From Massilibacteroides sp. (GTDB taxonomy: Bacteria > Bacteroidota > Bacteroidia > Bacteroidales > Tannerellaceae), in assembly GCA_028708075.1 (NCBI GenBank), contig JAQVZS010000019.1, positions 1-47,228 of the forward strand: a stretch of 47,228 nt of DNA. Direction: 5' to 3'. The first letter of the stretch is position 1. Each line of letters starts with the position of its first letter. Positions 14,971 through 24,966 of this stretch are shown piece by piece. Below the pieces are notes generated by a model, which was not told where the DNA came from, made no database searches, and saw nothing but the letters and a program-made list of their open reading frames with translations. Made by a program: the position numbers and the translations under genes.

Positions 14971-17331
14971 ATGAGATTTTTATTCATATTTATCATATTA
15001 AATAGCCTGCTCTCAATTGGTTTGCATGGACAAAACAAGATTTTTATCTCGGGAGAAATCAAAGACGAAAAAGACAATCCAATTTCACAAGCACTAATAG
15101 CCATTGAAGGAACTGCTGTTGGAACGTATTCAAACGACAACGGAGCATACACCCTCGAATTGTTGCCCGATAAATATAAGATTGTTATTTCCTCTGTTGG
15201 TTACAAAACCTTGAAAGCAGAAATTACCATTCAAGCCAATAAAAAGCAAGACTTTGTATTGGAAGAAAATAAAGTAACCCTCGAAGGCGTTACTGTTTAT
15301 GGCAAAAGCCGAGTACAACAGATCCGGGAAAGTTCATTTGCAGTCAATGTGCTTCAAATCGGAGAATCATTACAGAATTCCTCAGCCAATCTAAATAATA
15401 TAGTAGGTCGTACCAGCAGCGTACGCATTCGTGAAGAGGGTGGAACCGGTTCCGATTTCGACCTATCTATTAATGGGTTATCGGGGAATTCAGTACGTTA
15501 TTTTATTGACGGGGTGCCGCTATCATCGCTGGGGTCAGGAGTCTCGTTATCCAATGTCCCTACGAATATTATTGAGCAAGTAGAGATATATAAAGGTGTC
15601 GTTCCTGCTCATCTGGGCGCCGATGCGTTAGGGGGAGCTATCAACATCATTACCAAGAAAAATCAACGTAACTACCTGGATGCTTCTTATGGTATAGGCT
15701 CATTCCATACGCACAAAGCAGACTTGAATGCGCAATTTATAGAATCTAAAACGGGACTGATTATCCGACCGACTATCAGCCTCAATTATTCTAAGAATGA
15801 CTATACTATGAAAGGCGTTGAGGTTTGGGATGAAGACTGTCGCAAGTATATTTTAGTCGACCGCAAACGTTTTCATGATGACTACTCCTCGTTGTTCGGA
15901 CAATTCGAAGTTGGTTTTGCTAATAAAACCTGGGCAGATGCTTTGTTTATTTCCTGCTCTTATTCCGAAATAAACAAAGAGTTACAAACCGGCTCTGTAC
16001 AAAGTAAGGTATATGGTATGGCAAAGAAAGAATCTAATGCATGGAATATCTCGGCTCGCTACCAAAAACGTGACTTTATCATAGAGAACTTGCAACTGAA
16101 TGCCTCCCTTTCGCAGACTTGGGATCGTTCCCTGACGGTAGATACTGCATACCGCCAATACGACTGGAACGGTGATTATATTGAAACTCCTCGTAACGAA
16201 ATTACCGGCCGGGGACGTTCCATGCGCCATTATAAACGTCCGGCAGCTATTGTCCGTACTAATTTTGACTATTGGCTGAACGAACGCCACAGTTTTAATG
16301 CAAATTACCTGTTGAATCGGCTAAATAACGAGCGTTACGATGATGTAGATGCTGATTTTGAGGCTTCAAACGATGTAATGGCAAAACATATTCTGGGACT
16401 TTCTTACGGCCAGTCTCTATTAAAAAGAAGAATGAGTAACACTTTTTTCATAAAAGAATATATCAATCACCTGAACATCCGGCAAACCGATATACCAAGT
16501 GTAACAGGTTCGAAAGAGGTAACCGGTTCAATTACGCAGAATTTTTTTGGTTACGGTATCAGTACACGTTTTACCATCGTCGATCCGCTGGCAATAAAAG
16601 CCTCTTACGAACATAGTGTTCGCCTCCCCCTAGCGCGCGAGCTGTTAGGAAACGGCACTACGGTTTACGCCAATGTAGCTCTAAAACCTGAGAGCAGCAA
16701 TAACATAAATATGGGAATCTTTGGCACTTGGCGTCCAGCATCAGGGCATACATTTTATTACGAAGCAAACGGTTTTCTTCGCTATGCAGACAATTATATC
16801 CAAGCTGCCGTATCGGAAAAAGAAGGTACGCTACAGTATGAAAATGTTCCGTCTGTACATATTAAAGGTATAGAAGGAGAAGTGCACTACAACTGGCAAA
16901 ACAAACTACAACTCTCGACTAACATTAGTTATCAGGACGCCCGCGATCAGGGAAAATACAAAACTGATGGAAAGATTTCCGCTACTTATAAAAATCGCGT
17001 ACCTAATCAACCTTGGGTGTTTGGCAATGTAGAAGCAAGTTACGCCTGGCGTAATGTAGTTCTGCCCGAAAGCAAGTTACGTCTGGGTTGTACTTATCAG
17101 TGGGTACATTGGTACTTCCTAACATGGGAAGCATACGGCGCACGCGAAAGTAAGGCACGTATTCCGACGCAGTACATCTACAATACAAACATTACTTATT
17201 CATGGAAACATGGGCGGTACAACATCGCATTGGAATGTGCAAATATTTTCGATGAAACGGCTTATGACAACTATAAATTACAAAAACCCGGCCGCTCTTT
17301 CTTTGCTAAATTTAGATTATTCCTTAATTAA
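14971..17331 (+). CDS. TonB-dependent outer-membrane receptor (HmuR/BtuB-like) under B12 riboswitch
   Basis: The protein has 786 residues from the ATG at 14971, which gives the signal peptide MRFLFIFIILNSLLSIGLHG. A carboxypeptidase-regulatory-like domain follows (about 23-105, ISGEIKDEKDNPISQALIAI). The plug domain contains YFIDGVPLSSLGSG and EQVEIYKGVVPAHLGADALGGAINIITKK, and the rest is the beta-barrel, ending in an aromatic-rich strand with terminal FRLFLN. It should carry a large metal complex across the outer membrane using TonB energy. The riboswitch directly upstream points to a corrinoid or a related cobalt tetrapyrrole. The gene order of the operon resembles hmu haem-uptake loci, so haem-like ligands remain possible. 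Confidence 0.9.
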   Translation: MRFLFIFIILNSLLSIGLHGQNKIFISGEIKDEKDNPISQALIAIEGTAVGTYSNDNGAYTLELLPDKYKIVISSVGYKTLKAEITIQANKKQDFVLEENKVTLEGVTVYGKSRVQQIRESSFAVNVLQIGESLQNSSANLNNIVGRTSSVRIREEGGTGSDFDLSINGLSGNSVRYFIDGVPLSSLGSGVSLSNVPTNIIEQVEIYKGVVPAHLGADALGGAINIITKKNQRNYLDASYGIGSFHTHKADLNAQFIESKTGLIIRPTISLNYSKNDYTMKGVEVWDEDCRKYILVDRKRFHDDYSSLFGQFEVGFANKTWADALFISCSYSEINKELQTGSVQSKVYGMAKKESNAWNISARYQKRDFIIENLQLNASLSQTWDRSLTVDTAYRQYDWNGDYIETPRNEITGRGRSMRHYKRPAAIVRTNFDYWLNERHSFNANYLLNRLNNERYDDVDADFEASNDVMAKHILGLSYGQSLLKRRMSNTFFIKEYINHLNIRQTDIPSVTGSKEVTGSITQNFFGYGISTRFTIVDPLAIKASYEHSVRLPLARELLGNGTTVYANVALKPESSNNINMGIFGTWRPASGHTFYYEANGFLRYADNYIQAAVSEKEGTLQYENVPSVHIKGIEGEVHYNWQNKLQLSTNISYQDARDQGKYKTDGKISATYKNRVPNQPWVFGNVEASYAWRNVVLPESKLRLGCTYQWVHWYFLTWEAYGARESKARIPTQYIYNTNITYSWKHGRYNIALECANIFDETAYDNYKLQKPGRSFFAKFRLFLN

Positions 17332-17343
17332 TATTGTATTAAA

Positions 17344-18624
17344 ATGAAAAAGTTCAGATTTTTATTCAGCATGTTTATGGTCATTACAATGGCCTTGTCT
17401 TTCAACGCCTGTTCAGATGATGACGATCCCAGTAAAGACCCAGATCCGGAAACGAAAATAGATTATCATTTCGATATCTTTATGACTGTAGGTAAACATG
17501 GAGGAATGAACCGCGGTGATGGTACTATTGTAAAAAGTGTAGACGCTCTTACAGCCAATATGGAAATGATTGACATCAAAAATGATGGTATCGAGTTCAG
17601 GAGCCCAGATAACACTTACTCTATGGAGGCTATTGTCAAGGGGAAATATTACTATCAGGTACCTAACTCAAACGATCGTTTTACCAAGTTGCAAGTAGTC
17701 GGTAATTCTGTTAATATTATTCAGGAACAAAAATTCGCGCAGAATACATACAAAGTGCGTAGCTATACACATGCTTGGATCAATGACAATACGCTGGTTA
17801 TTATGTCTGCTAATGGTGATGCGGATAAAGTTATTTGGACAAAGCTGAATGTCGATGATATGCGTATCCTTGCAGAAGGGACATTAGATCTGCCCCTCCC
17901 GGAAGGAGCTAAAGTATTTACTACTTCAGGTATCTTGACCTATAGTGAAGGAGCTGGTAAATTGTATTATTTCTATTATGGCAAAAACAAAACCGGTAGA
18001 GGTGCTGTGGCGACATCCAACTTCCTTTCTGCGGTTATCAATCCTTCCGACATGACGATAGAAAGCAGTAAGGTTAATTTACTTGCCAGCGAAATGGCTG
18101 GAAGTGCATATGGAGAGTTGATGCAGAATTGCGTGATGTATGACGAAAGTGGCAATCTCTATTTGGCAGCATTTACAGATGCAAATGAGATAGAGCAAGG
18201 TCATTTGTTACGTATCAAGAAAGGTGAAACTGATTTTGATGCTAGTTATGAGGGTTATCCCAATGCCGACGGTAAACTACTCACTATTCAAAGCCTGGGT
18301 AATGGGAAAGCCCTTACATATGCTCGTAACGATGCTACAGGAACAGACATTGACAGTTATAGCCATTATTACTCAATTGTTAACCTCAATACCGGGGCAA
18401 GAGAACGCTTAAAATACAACGGGCAAGAAATTCCTTATAGTAGCGGGCGTTTCTCACAACGTACCGTTGTTGTAGACGGGAAAGCTTATGTCGGTGTAAA
18501 TACAGCTGATAGTAACCCTTGCATCTATATCTATGATATAGAAACCGGAAACATAGAGAAAGGTGTAGAAATTGCTGAAGGTTATTATTTTGATAACCTT
18601 AGAGTATTAAAAAATGATGAATAA
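17344..18624 (+). CDS. DUF4374 lipoprotein
   Basis: The protein has 426 residues. It has a signal peptide and a lipobox ending NAC (Cys23), followed by the acid stretch SDDDDPSKDPDPETK, typical of surface-exposed Bacteroidetes lipoproteins. The rest looks like a repeated beta-sheet (propeller-like) protein, with segments such as TLVIMSANGDADKVIWTKL and GKAYVGVNTADSNPCIYIYD. I place it in DUF4374, a family I know as a neighbour of TonB receptors in tetrapyrrole and iron loci. It starts 12 bases after the receptor stop. By position it could be the surface ligand-capture partner, replacing the HmuY haem-binding protein of Porphyromonas. No direct evidence for ligand binding. Confidence 0.82.
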   Translation: MKKFRFLFSMFMVITMALSFNACSDDDDPSKDPDPETKIDYHFDIFMTVGKHGGMNRGDGTIVKSVDALTANMEMIDIKNDGIEFRSPDNTYSMEAIVKGKYYYQVPNSNDRFTKLQVVGNSVNIIQEQKFAQNTYKVRSYTHAWINDNTLVIMSANGDADKVIWTKLNVDDMRILAEGTLDLPLPEGAKVFTTSGILTYSEGAGKLYYFYYGKNKTGRGAVATSNFLSAVINPSDMTIESSKVNLLASEMAGSAYGELMQNCVMYDESGNLYLAAFTDANEIEQGHLLRIKKGETDFDASYEGYPNADGKLLTIQSLGNGKALTYARNDATGTDIDSYSHYYSIVNLNTGARERLKYNGQEIPYSSGRFSQRTVVVDGKAYVGVNTADSNPCIYIYDIETGNIEKGVEIAEGYYFDNLRVLKNDE

Positions 18625-18627
18625 TAG

Positions 18628-19542
18628 ATGAAACGACTTACCCTATTTTTCTTTCTGTTGTTTTCCCTAACGTGTTACGCGCACAACGGAGAAAACTTCG
18701 TCACTTCCGACATGCTAGCATCTATGGAGCAAGGCGACAAAGCCGCCTTGCTCATGGTGCATTTCGGTACCACCTTTGATGATACCCGTGTTGTAACCAT
18801 TGACGCTATTAATGCCAAGGCAAAAGCTGCTTTCTCAGAATTGGAAGTGCGCGAAGCATATACTTCGCGTATTATCGTTCGCCGGCTGAAAGCCCGTGGC
18901 ATTGAGAAACTATCCCCGTTAGATGCGCTCCTTAAACTGCGCAGCGAGGGATATACACATATTATCATCCAGAGCTCCAATATCATTGAAGGATTGGAAA
19001 TGGAGTCCCTCCGCAAAGATGTGGCTGCCGTAGAACCTTTCTTCAAGGAAATACGTATTAGCAACCCATTACTGTACACTGTGGAAGATGCCGAAACTGT
19101 AGTATCCATTCTGGAGGCATCCAAACCGGAAAAAGGAAGCGTTGTTTTGGTTGGACACGGCACAAGTACCCCTATTACAGCCACATATGCTATGATTGAC
19201 TATATGTGTAAAGTCCGCGGGTTAAAGAATTTTCACGTGGGTACCATAGAAGGATACCCGACTTTCGATACTATGCTTTCCCAACTGAAAGCCACTAAAG
19301 CTAAACAAGTCACGCTCATTCCTTTCATGTTTGTAGCAGGCGATCATGCCCGAAATGATATAGACGGTGAGTGGAGAGACGCTTTGGAAAAAGAAGGCTT
19401 TAATGTCGAGACCCGGATGGAAAGCTTGGGACAAAACCCTGCCATACAAGATATATTTATTGAGCATATTCGCTTCATGCTTTATCATAAACCGATAGGT
19501 ATTATGGAGAAAAAGGCAGGGTATGCAAAAGGAAAGGATTAA
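18628..19542 (+). CDS. cbiK: Exported CbiK-type sirohydrochlorin cobaltochelatase
   Basis: The protein has 304 residues. It opens with a signal peptide (MKRLTLFFFLLFSLTCYA), so it should be periplasmic, unlike the cytoplasmic CbiK of B12 synthesis. The family landmarks are LLMVHFGTTFDDTR (41-54), VLVGHGTSTPI (173-183, His177), GTIEGYP (205-211, Glu208) and FVAGDHARNDI (235-245, His240). The His-Glu-His set with spacings of 31 and 32 matches the metal-binding triad of CbiK enzymes. Known CbiK proteins put Co2+ into sirohydrochlorin, and exported versions are known in Desulfovibrio. Here it may insert or remove metal from a tetrapyrrole that the receptor imports. The gene starts three bases after the DUF4374 stop. 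Confidence 0.9.
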   Translation: MKRLTLFFFLLFSLTCYAHNGENFVTSDMLASMEQGDKAALLMVHFGTTFDDTRVVTIDAINAKAKAAFSELEVREAYTSRIIVRRLKARGIEKLSPLDALLKLRSEGYTHIIIQSSNIIEGLEMESLRKDVAAVEPFFKEIRISNPLLYTVEDAETVVSILEASKPEKGSVVLVGHGTSTPITATYAMIDYMCKVRGLKNFHVGTIEGYPTFDTMLSQLKATKAKQVTLIPFMFVAGDHARNDIDGEWRDALEKEGFNVETRMESLGQNPAIQDIFIEHIRFMLYHKPIGIMEKKAGYAKGKD

Positions 19543-19555
19543 AAACCCTTGTACA

Positions 19556-21028
19556 ATGATAACTAAGATTATGTATGCTTTACATAGAATACTGGGCTCA
19601 CTGTTCAGTATTCTATTTCTTGTATGGTTTCTCTCTGCTTTTGTAATGATGTATCATTCGTTTCCCCGAACGAGCGTTGCAAAAAAACTCCAGAAGCAGG
19701 AATTACTTTCTGTTGACCTGCCTCCTCTGGATACGATCCTTTCTCGCCTTCCTAAAGATGAAAAGGTAATAAGCCTTACCCTTAATCGTTATCTGGGACA
19801 AACGATATTTCACATCCGTACTGACAAGGAGAAATACGAATTTCCTGCCGATGCGTCCGAAAACATTCCGGTTCTGGATGGAACCCGCATCAATCAGATA
19901 GCGGCATTGTGGTCTTCAGCTCCAATTCATCATATAGACACACTCAATAAACTTGACCAATGGATACCTTTTGAAGAGTTAAAAAAAGAGTTCCCTATTT
20001 ACAAATATTATTTTAATGACAGCAATAAGCACCAACTTTATATAAGCTCGCAAAGCGGAGAAGTGCTTCAATTTACCGATCGTAACAGCCGTTTCTGGGC
20101 ATGGGTAGGGGCAATTCCACACTGGGTTTACTTTACCTGGTTGCGACAAAATACAGATTTATGGAATGCCGTTGTTGCCTGGCTGGCAGCAATTGGTTGT
20201 CTGATGATTATTGCCGGCCTGTGGGTAGGCATCCATGCTTGGCGACAATCCTATAAAAAAAAGAAAGAAATATCCTATTATCGCAAGAAGTGGTATCGCT
20301 GGCATCACATATCCGGCATCTTTTTCGGACTTTTCACCCTTATATTCTGTTTTAGTGGAATGATATCCGTAACCGAAGTCCCTGGCTTTATCAGTAAGCC
20401 AACACTAAAAGTTAACCCTCTACGAGAAATAAAGAAAGACGCACCAAAGATTGAAAACTACATATTAGATTACCGGGAAGTATTGGCTTCTTATTTGAAT
20501 CCAGTACAATTGGAATGGAGCAACTTCCGTTCTCATCCCTATTATACACTGAAGTCCAGAGAATCAGAAGACTACATAGATGCTTCGGATACCGTGCTCC
20601 GCCCGCTAAACCTTACAGAGGATCAGGTAAGCGAAGCAATCCGTTCCATTCATGGAGACAGTATACAAATACAAGTACAACAGATAATCAAATTCGAAAC
20701 CTACTACCGGGATATGAGTCGGATGTATCACAACCGCAGCCTCCTTCCTGTATGGAAAATAACTGTAGCCGATACCGACCATAGTTGCTACTATATCCAT
20801 CCGGAAACCGGTATCGTGCGCTATGTAAATACTACTGCCCGTTGGAAATACTGGATGTACACCGCCTTACACCGTATGCGTATACAAGGGCTGAATTCCT
20901 TACCCACACTACGCAAAACTGTTCTCTGGGTCTTACTGCTTGGAGGTACGGTTGTTTCGCTGAGTGGTGTGGCGCTTGGCGTCAAATACATTATTCGCAA
21001 AGCTCAAAAAGCAATCAGAAAACGATGA
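19556..21028 (+). CDS. PepSY-domain membrane protein (PiuB-like)
   Basis: The protein has 490 residues from the ATG at 19556; the ATG at 19571 is also possible, whereas a start at 19523 would overlap cbiK. The N-terminus YALHRILGSLFSILFLVWFLSAFVMMYHSF is a PepSY-associated membrane helix with a conserved His. Further helices lie near 210-230 (AWLAAIGCLMIIAGLWVGI) and 255-280 (WHHISGIFFGLFTLIFCFSGM), with a last one near 460-480. Large periplasmic loops hold the PepSY regions. Related proteins may reduce ferric or haem-type substrates at the membrane, and the conserved His residues in helices could bind haem (inference). Its stop overlaps the next start as ATGA, so translation is probably coupled. 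Confidence 0.85.
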   Translation: MITKIMYALHRILGSLFSILFLVWFLSAFVMMYHSFPRTSVAKKLQKQELLSVDLPPLDTILSRLPKDEKVISLTLNRYLGQTIFHIRTDKEKYEFPADASENIPVLDGTRINQIAALWSSAPIHHIDTLNKLDQWIPFEELKKEFPIYKYYFNDSNKHQLYISSQSGEVLQFTDRNSRFWAWVGAIPHWVYFTWLRQNTDLWNAVVAWLAAIGCLMIIAGLWVGIHAWRQSYKKKKEISYYRKKWYRWHHISGIFFGLFTLIFCFSGMISVTEVPGFISKPTLKVNPLREIKKDAPKIENYILDYREVLASYLNPVQLEWSNFRSHPYYTLKSRESEDYIDASDTVLRPLNLTEDQVSEAIRSIHGDSIQIQVQQIIKFETYYRDMSRMYHNRSLLPVWKITVADTDHSCYYIHPETGIVRYVNTTARWKYWMYTALHRMRIQGLNSLPTLRKTVLWVLLLGGTVVSLSGVALGVKYIIRKAQKAIRKR

Positions 21029-24000
21029 AAACACCTTCCTTTCTATATAAAAAGAGCCTATTGTATATAATAGCCGGAATAATATTTCTGGCTGGTCTGG
21101 GAATAGGGATATACCAATACTGGTTCTCTCCAACCCAAATTCTGATAGTCAACCCATTGCCCGCACAGGCTGCGGATATAATACTAAACAACGATAGCCA
21201 GCATATCCACGTAACCTGTCTGCCGACAGAAGAAGCAACCTCTTTTAGTGGATATGACGCTGTCGTCTTTTACGGTCGTGGACTTCATCTAAGCGATGAA
21301 CAGATGATAGCTATCGAGCGATGCGCAGATAAAGGAACTCTGTTTTTTACGAATTCCATACGCAATTTTAATATGGTCGTAAACCGCAACATTAACAACC
21401 GGCAGCAAGCCGTATTACTCGATTATTTCGGAAATGCAAACCGGCAGAACTACCGCAATGGGGTGCGATATCTGCGCCACATCATAACGCCCCACAAAAT
21501 CCCCAACGAAACATACGAAAAGCCGTTTATCATGCCCACCAACACCTATTACCATCAAGAATATGGCAAATACTTCCATGATAAAGACGCGCTTACTACT
21601 TATCTGAAAGCCAAAGGAATCTACCATGAAGACGGATACAACATTGCTTTCATTTCTGGTGTATCATTTCCTACTGAAGGAAACCGTGCGCACATCGACA
21701 CCCTCATATCTCGCCTCACCCGCTCGGGAATGAATGTATATCCACTTACCGGTTCCGATAAACGTGCTCAGATGTTGCGCGACCTTCATCCAGATGCAGT
21801 TGTGTATTTACCTATGGGACGCTTGGGAAACGACACCCTTATCAATTGGCTGCATACCGAAAATATACCGATATTTTGTCCTTTTCCTCTCTTGCAATCC
21901 ACAGAAGAATGGCTTGACCCGTTGGTTCCCGTCAGTGGAGGTACACTCACTGCCCGTGTTATTGTTCCCGAAATAGACGGAGCTATGGCACCCTTGTTGA
22001 TTGCAACCCAAAACCTGCACGAAAGCGGTTATTACTTATATACACCTGAAGAAGAAAGGGTCGGAAAATTTATTAGACACCTGACTAAATACATGTCCCT
22101 TCGCAACAAGCCCAATCGAGAAAAGCGCGTTGCCATCTGTTATTTTCGATCACCGGGAAAGGATGCCCTACTAGCTAGCGGCATGGAAGTAATTCCTTCC
22201 CTTTACACTTTTTTAAAACGTATGCAAACAGAAGGATACGATCTTACTGGATTACCTTCCAGCGTCGAAGCTTTCGATAAACGTATCCAAACCGACGGAC
22301 GGGTACTGGGTTCCTATGCCCGCGGCGTACAAGAAGAATATCTTGCCACTGCAAATCCGGTATGGCTTACCCGATCCCAATACGAACAGTGGGCTAATGA
22401 AACGCTTACCCCTGAAAAATACGGGGAAGTAATTGAACGTTATGGAGACGCACCAGGAGAACTCCTTGTAAAAGATGGAGATAAAGAAAAAGAAATAGCC
22501 GTTGCCTGTATCCGATTCGGAAATGTTTTATTATTCCCTCAGCCCCGGCCGGCTCTGGGCAATGATGAATTTAAATTAGTACACGGAATGCCTGTTGCTC
22601 CTCCACACAGCTATCTGGCGCCATATCTATATATGCAGAAAGGTTTTAGAGCCGATGCCATTATACATTTTGGCACCCATGGCAATCTGGAATATACACC
22701 CGGTAAAAACGTTGCACTCTCCCAAAACGACTGGGCTGACGTACTTGTAGGGGATCTGCCCCATTTCTACTTTTATACCACGGGAAACGTAGGCGAAGGC
22801 ATTATTGCTAAACGCCGTACACATGCTGTTTTGGTAACACATCTAACCCCGCCTTTTGTTGAAAGTGGCATGCGCCAACAATATAGTGCTTTACTTGATG
22901 ATATTCACTACCTATTGCAAGAAGGTGTCGAAAATAAGAAGTCGCTTGCTGTAAAAACTAAAAATGAAGTACTAAAATTGGGTATTCATAGAGACTTGGA
23001 ACTCGACTCTGTTCCCGGAACGCCTTATACTACCGAGGAATTGGAAAAGTTGGATATGTTTATGGAAGAAATTGCCAACGAAAAAACATTAGGAGCTTTT
23101 TATACTTTGGGACAAGCCTATTCACCCCGCGACCTTATTACCACAACAATGGCTGTTAGCGCTGACGAACTGGCTTACGAGTTGGCTCAAGCTGACAGAG
23201 ATAAAGGAGAAATATCTACCGATCAATTACAAAATTTTGCTTTCGTAAGTCATCAATATTTACCTAAAGCGAAAAATATATTGATGTATATTCTAAAAAA
23301 CCCGCCTAAAGACACGACGGTTCTGCATAATGCGACGAAGAATGCATTGATGTATAAAGAGCTGCTTCAACTCTCTCCGAAAAACGAATTGAACGCAATG
23401 GTGCGAGGATTGAACGGAGGTACTATATTTCCAACTCCGGGCGGAGATCCGGTACTCAATCCGAATGTGTTGCCTACTGGACGAAATATGTTTAGCATCA
23501 ATGCCGAAATGACTCCCGGCAAACGTTCTTGGGAAGAAGGTAAGCGTTTGGCTGAAAATACCATTAAACTATATAAAGAAAAACATGGTGAATATCCCCA
23601 TAAAGTAAGTTACACTTTTTGGGCGGGAGAATTTATTACTACCGAAGGTGCAACTATTGCACAAGCTCTTTGGATGCTGGGAATAGAGCCGGTACGTGAT
23701 GGACAAGGTCGTGTAGTAGATCTTCGTCTTGTTTCATCGGAAGAATTAGAACGTCCGCGCATAAATATAGTGATACAAGTTTCAGGACAACTACGGGATA
23801 TTGCAGGTTCACGGCTAAAAATGCTTACAGAAGCAATACAACTTGCGTCTTCTGCAACCGATGATATGTATCCGAATTATGTAGCAGATGGAACGTTGCA
23901 ACAAGAGAAAACGCTTGTCGAAAAAGGATTATCTCCTAAACGAGCGAGAGAGATGTCGGTAATGCGCATCTTCGGACCCGTAAACAGTGGTTACAGTACA

Positions 24001-24966
24001 GGGATGTTATCATACACCGAAAATAGTGGAAAATGGGATAAGGAATCAGAACTTGTAGATGGTTATTTAAATAATATGGGAGCCATATACGGAGATGATG
24101 ACCATTGGGGAACTATAGAAAAAGACTTGTTTGCCAGTGCACTGGCCCAGACAGATGTAATTATCCAACCTCGGCAAAGTAACACATGGGGACCCCTGTC
24201 GCTCGATCACGTTTATGAATTTACAGGATGCATGTCACTCGCTGTAAAAACATTGACAGGAAAAGAGCCGGATGCTTATATGGCTGACTATCGTAATCGA
24301 AACAACAAGCGTTTACAAAGTGTAAAAGAAGCAGTTGCTGTAGAGGCTCGCGCTACTATTCTTAACCCGACTTTTATAAAAGAACGTATGAAAGGAGAAG
24401 CTACTACCGCCCAAATGTTTGGCGAAACTTTCCGTAATATTTTCGGATGGAATGTGATGCGTCCATCGGCGTTGGACAAAGAATTGTACAACGATTTGTT
24501 TAAAATGTATATACTTGATGAAAAAAAAACAGGAATACAGGAATATTTTGACAGAGTGAATCCAGCTGCTTATCAGGCTATGACATCGGTCATGATAGAA
24601 AGTGCTCGAAAGGGCTACTGGAAGGCGACTGAAGAACAACTGAATGCAACGCTTGCAGTACATATCGCAAGTATAGAGAAAAACGGTGCGGGCTGTACGG
24701 AATTTATTTGTGATAACGAAAAACTACAAAGTTTTATAACCAATAATCTATCATCAAAACAAGCATCTGAATTCAACCAGAACATGAAAAAGGTAAAAGA
24801 GACAAGAGTGGCCAATGATGATGGAGTTGTACTGAAACAAGAAAATAGTAAACCCCAACAATCGGATAAAGAAGACAAAGTTGGCAACTATCTAATGATA
24901 GGAGTAATCGTTGCTATTTTTATCAGTCTTGTGTTATTCATTACGTATAGAAAGAAGAATGGCTAA
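21025..24966 (+). CDS. cobN: CobN/HmuS-like large chelatase subunit, membrane-anchored
   Basis: The protein has 1313 residues from the ATG at 21025, which overlaps the previous stop; a longer frame from 20785 runs through the PepSY gene and is rejected. It has a membrane helix at about 13-32 (IIAGIIFLAGLGIGIYQYW) and another at the C-terminus (YLMIGVIVAIFISLVLFITY). The body matches CobN/BchH-type chelatase subunits, with HFGTHGNLEYTPGKN at 548-562 as the most telling motif. CobN normally acts in the cytoplasm with the ATPase pair CobST. Here both ends are anchored and the partners are ExbB/ExbD-like proteins. That is the plan of HmuS, which I recall being reported as an anaerobic haem dechelatase. 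It probably handles a corrinoid or other tetrapyrrole in the periplasm (inference). Confidence 0.88.
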   Translation: MKTPSFLYKKSLLYIIAGIIFLAGLGIGIYQYWFSPTQILIVNPLPAQAADIILNNDSQHIHVTCLPTEEATSFSGYDAVVFYGRGLHLSDEQMIAIERCADKGTLFFTNSIRNFNMVVNRNINNRQQAVLLDYFGNANRQNYRNGVRYLRHIITPHKIPNETYEKPFIMPTNTYYHQEYGKYFHDKDALTTYLKAKGIYHEDGYNIAFISGVSFPTEGNRAHIDTLISRLTRSGMNVYPLTGSDKRAQMLRDLHPDAVVYLPMGRLGNDTLINWLHTENIPIFCPFPLLQSTEEWLDPLVPVSGGTLTARVIVPEIDGAMAPLLIATQNLHESGYYLYTPEEERVGKFIRHLTKYMSLRNKPNREKRVAICYFRSPGKDALLASGMEVIPSLYTFLKRMQTEGYDLTGLPSSVEAFDKRIQTDGRVLGSYARGVQEEYLATANPVWLTRSQYEQWANETLTPEKYGEVIERYGDAPGELLVKDGDKEKEIAVACIRFGNVLLFPQPRPALGNDEFKLVHGMPVAPPHSYLAPYLYMQKGFRADAIIHFGTHGNLEYTPGKNVALSQNDWADVLVGDLPHFYFYTTGNVGEGIIAKRRTHAVLVTHLTPPFVESGMRQQYSALLDDIHYLLQEGVENKKSLAVKTKNEVLKLGIHRDLELDSVPGTPYTTEELEKLDMFMEEIANEKTLGAFYTLGQAYSPRDLITTTMAVSADELAYELAQADRDKGEISTDQLQNFAFVSHQYLPKAKNILMYILKNPPKDTTVLHNATKNALMYKELLQLSPKNELNAMVRGLNGGTIFPTPGGDPVLNPNVLPTGRNMFSINAEMTPGKRSWEEGKRLAENTIKLYKEKHGEYPHKVSYTFWAGEFITTEGATIAQALWMLGIEPVRDGQGRVVDLRLVSSEELERPRINIVIQVSGQLRDIAGSRLKMLTEAIQLASSATDDMYPNYVADGTLQQEKTLVEKGLSPKRAREMSVMRIFGPVNSGYSTGMLSYTENSGKWDKESELVDGYLNNMGAIYGDDDHWGTIEKDLFASALAQTDVIIQPRQSNTWGPLSLDHVYEFTGCMSLAVKTLTGKEPDAYMADYRNRNNKRLQSVKEAVAVEARATILNPTFIKERMKGEATTAQMFGETFRNIFGWNVMRPSALDKELYNDLFKMYILDEKKTGIQEYFDRVNPAAYQAMTSVMIESARKGYWKATEEQLNATLAVHIASIEKNGAGCTEFICDNEKLQSFITNNLSSKQASEFNQNMKKVKETRVANDDGVVLKQENSKPQQSDKEDKVGNYLMIGVIVAIFISLVLFITYRKKNG

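Noticed and set aside
20785-21024. N-terminal extension of the CobN/HmuS-like protein
   Set aside because: It lies inside the PepSY gene in another frame; the ATGA overlap at 21025 gives a natural start with a membrane helix.
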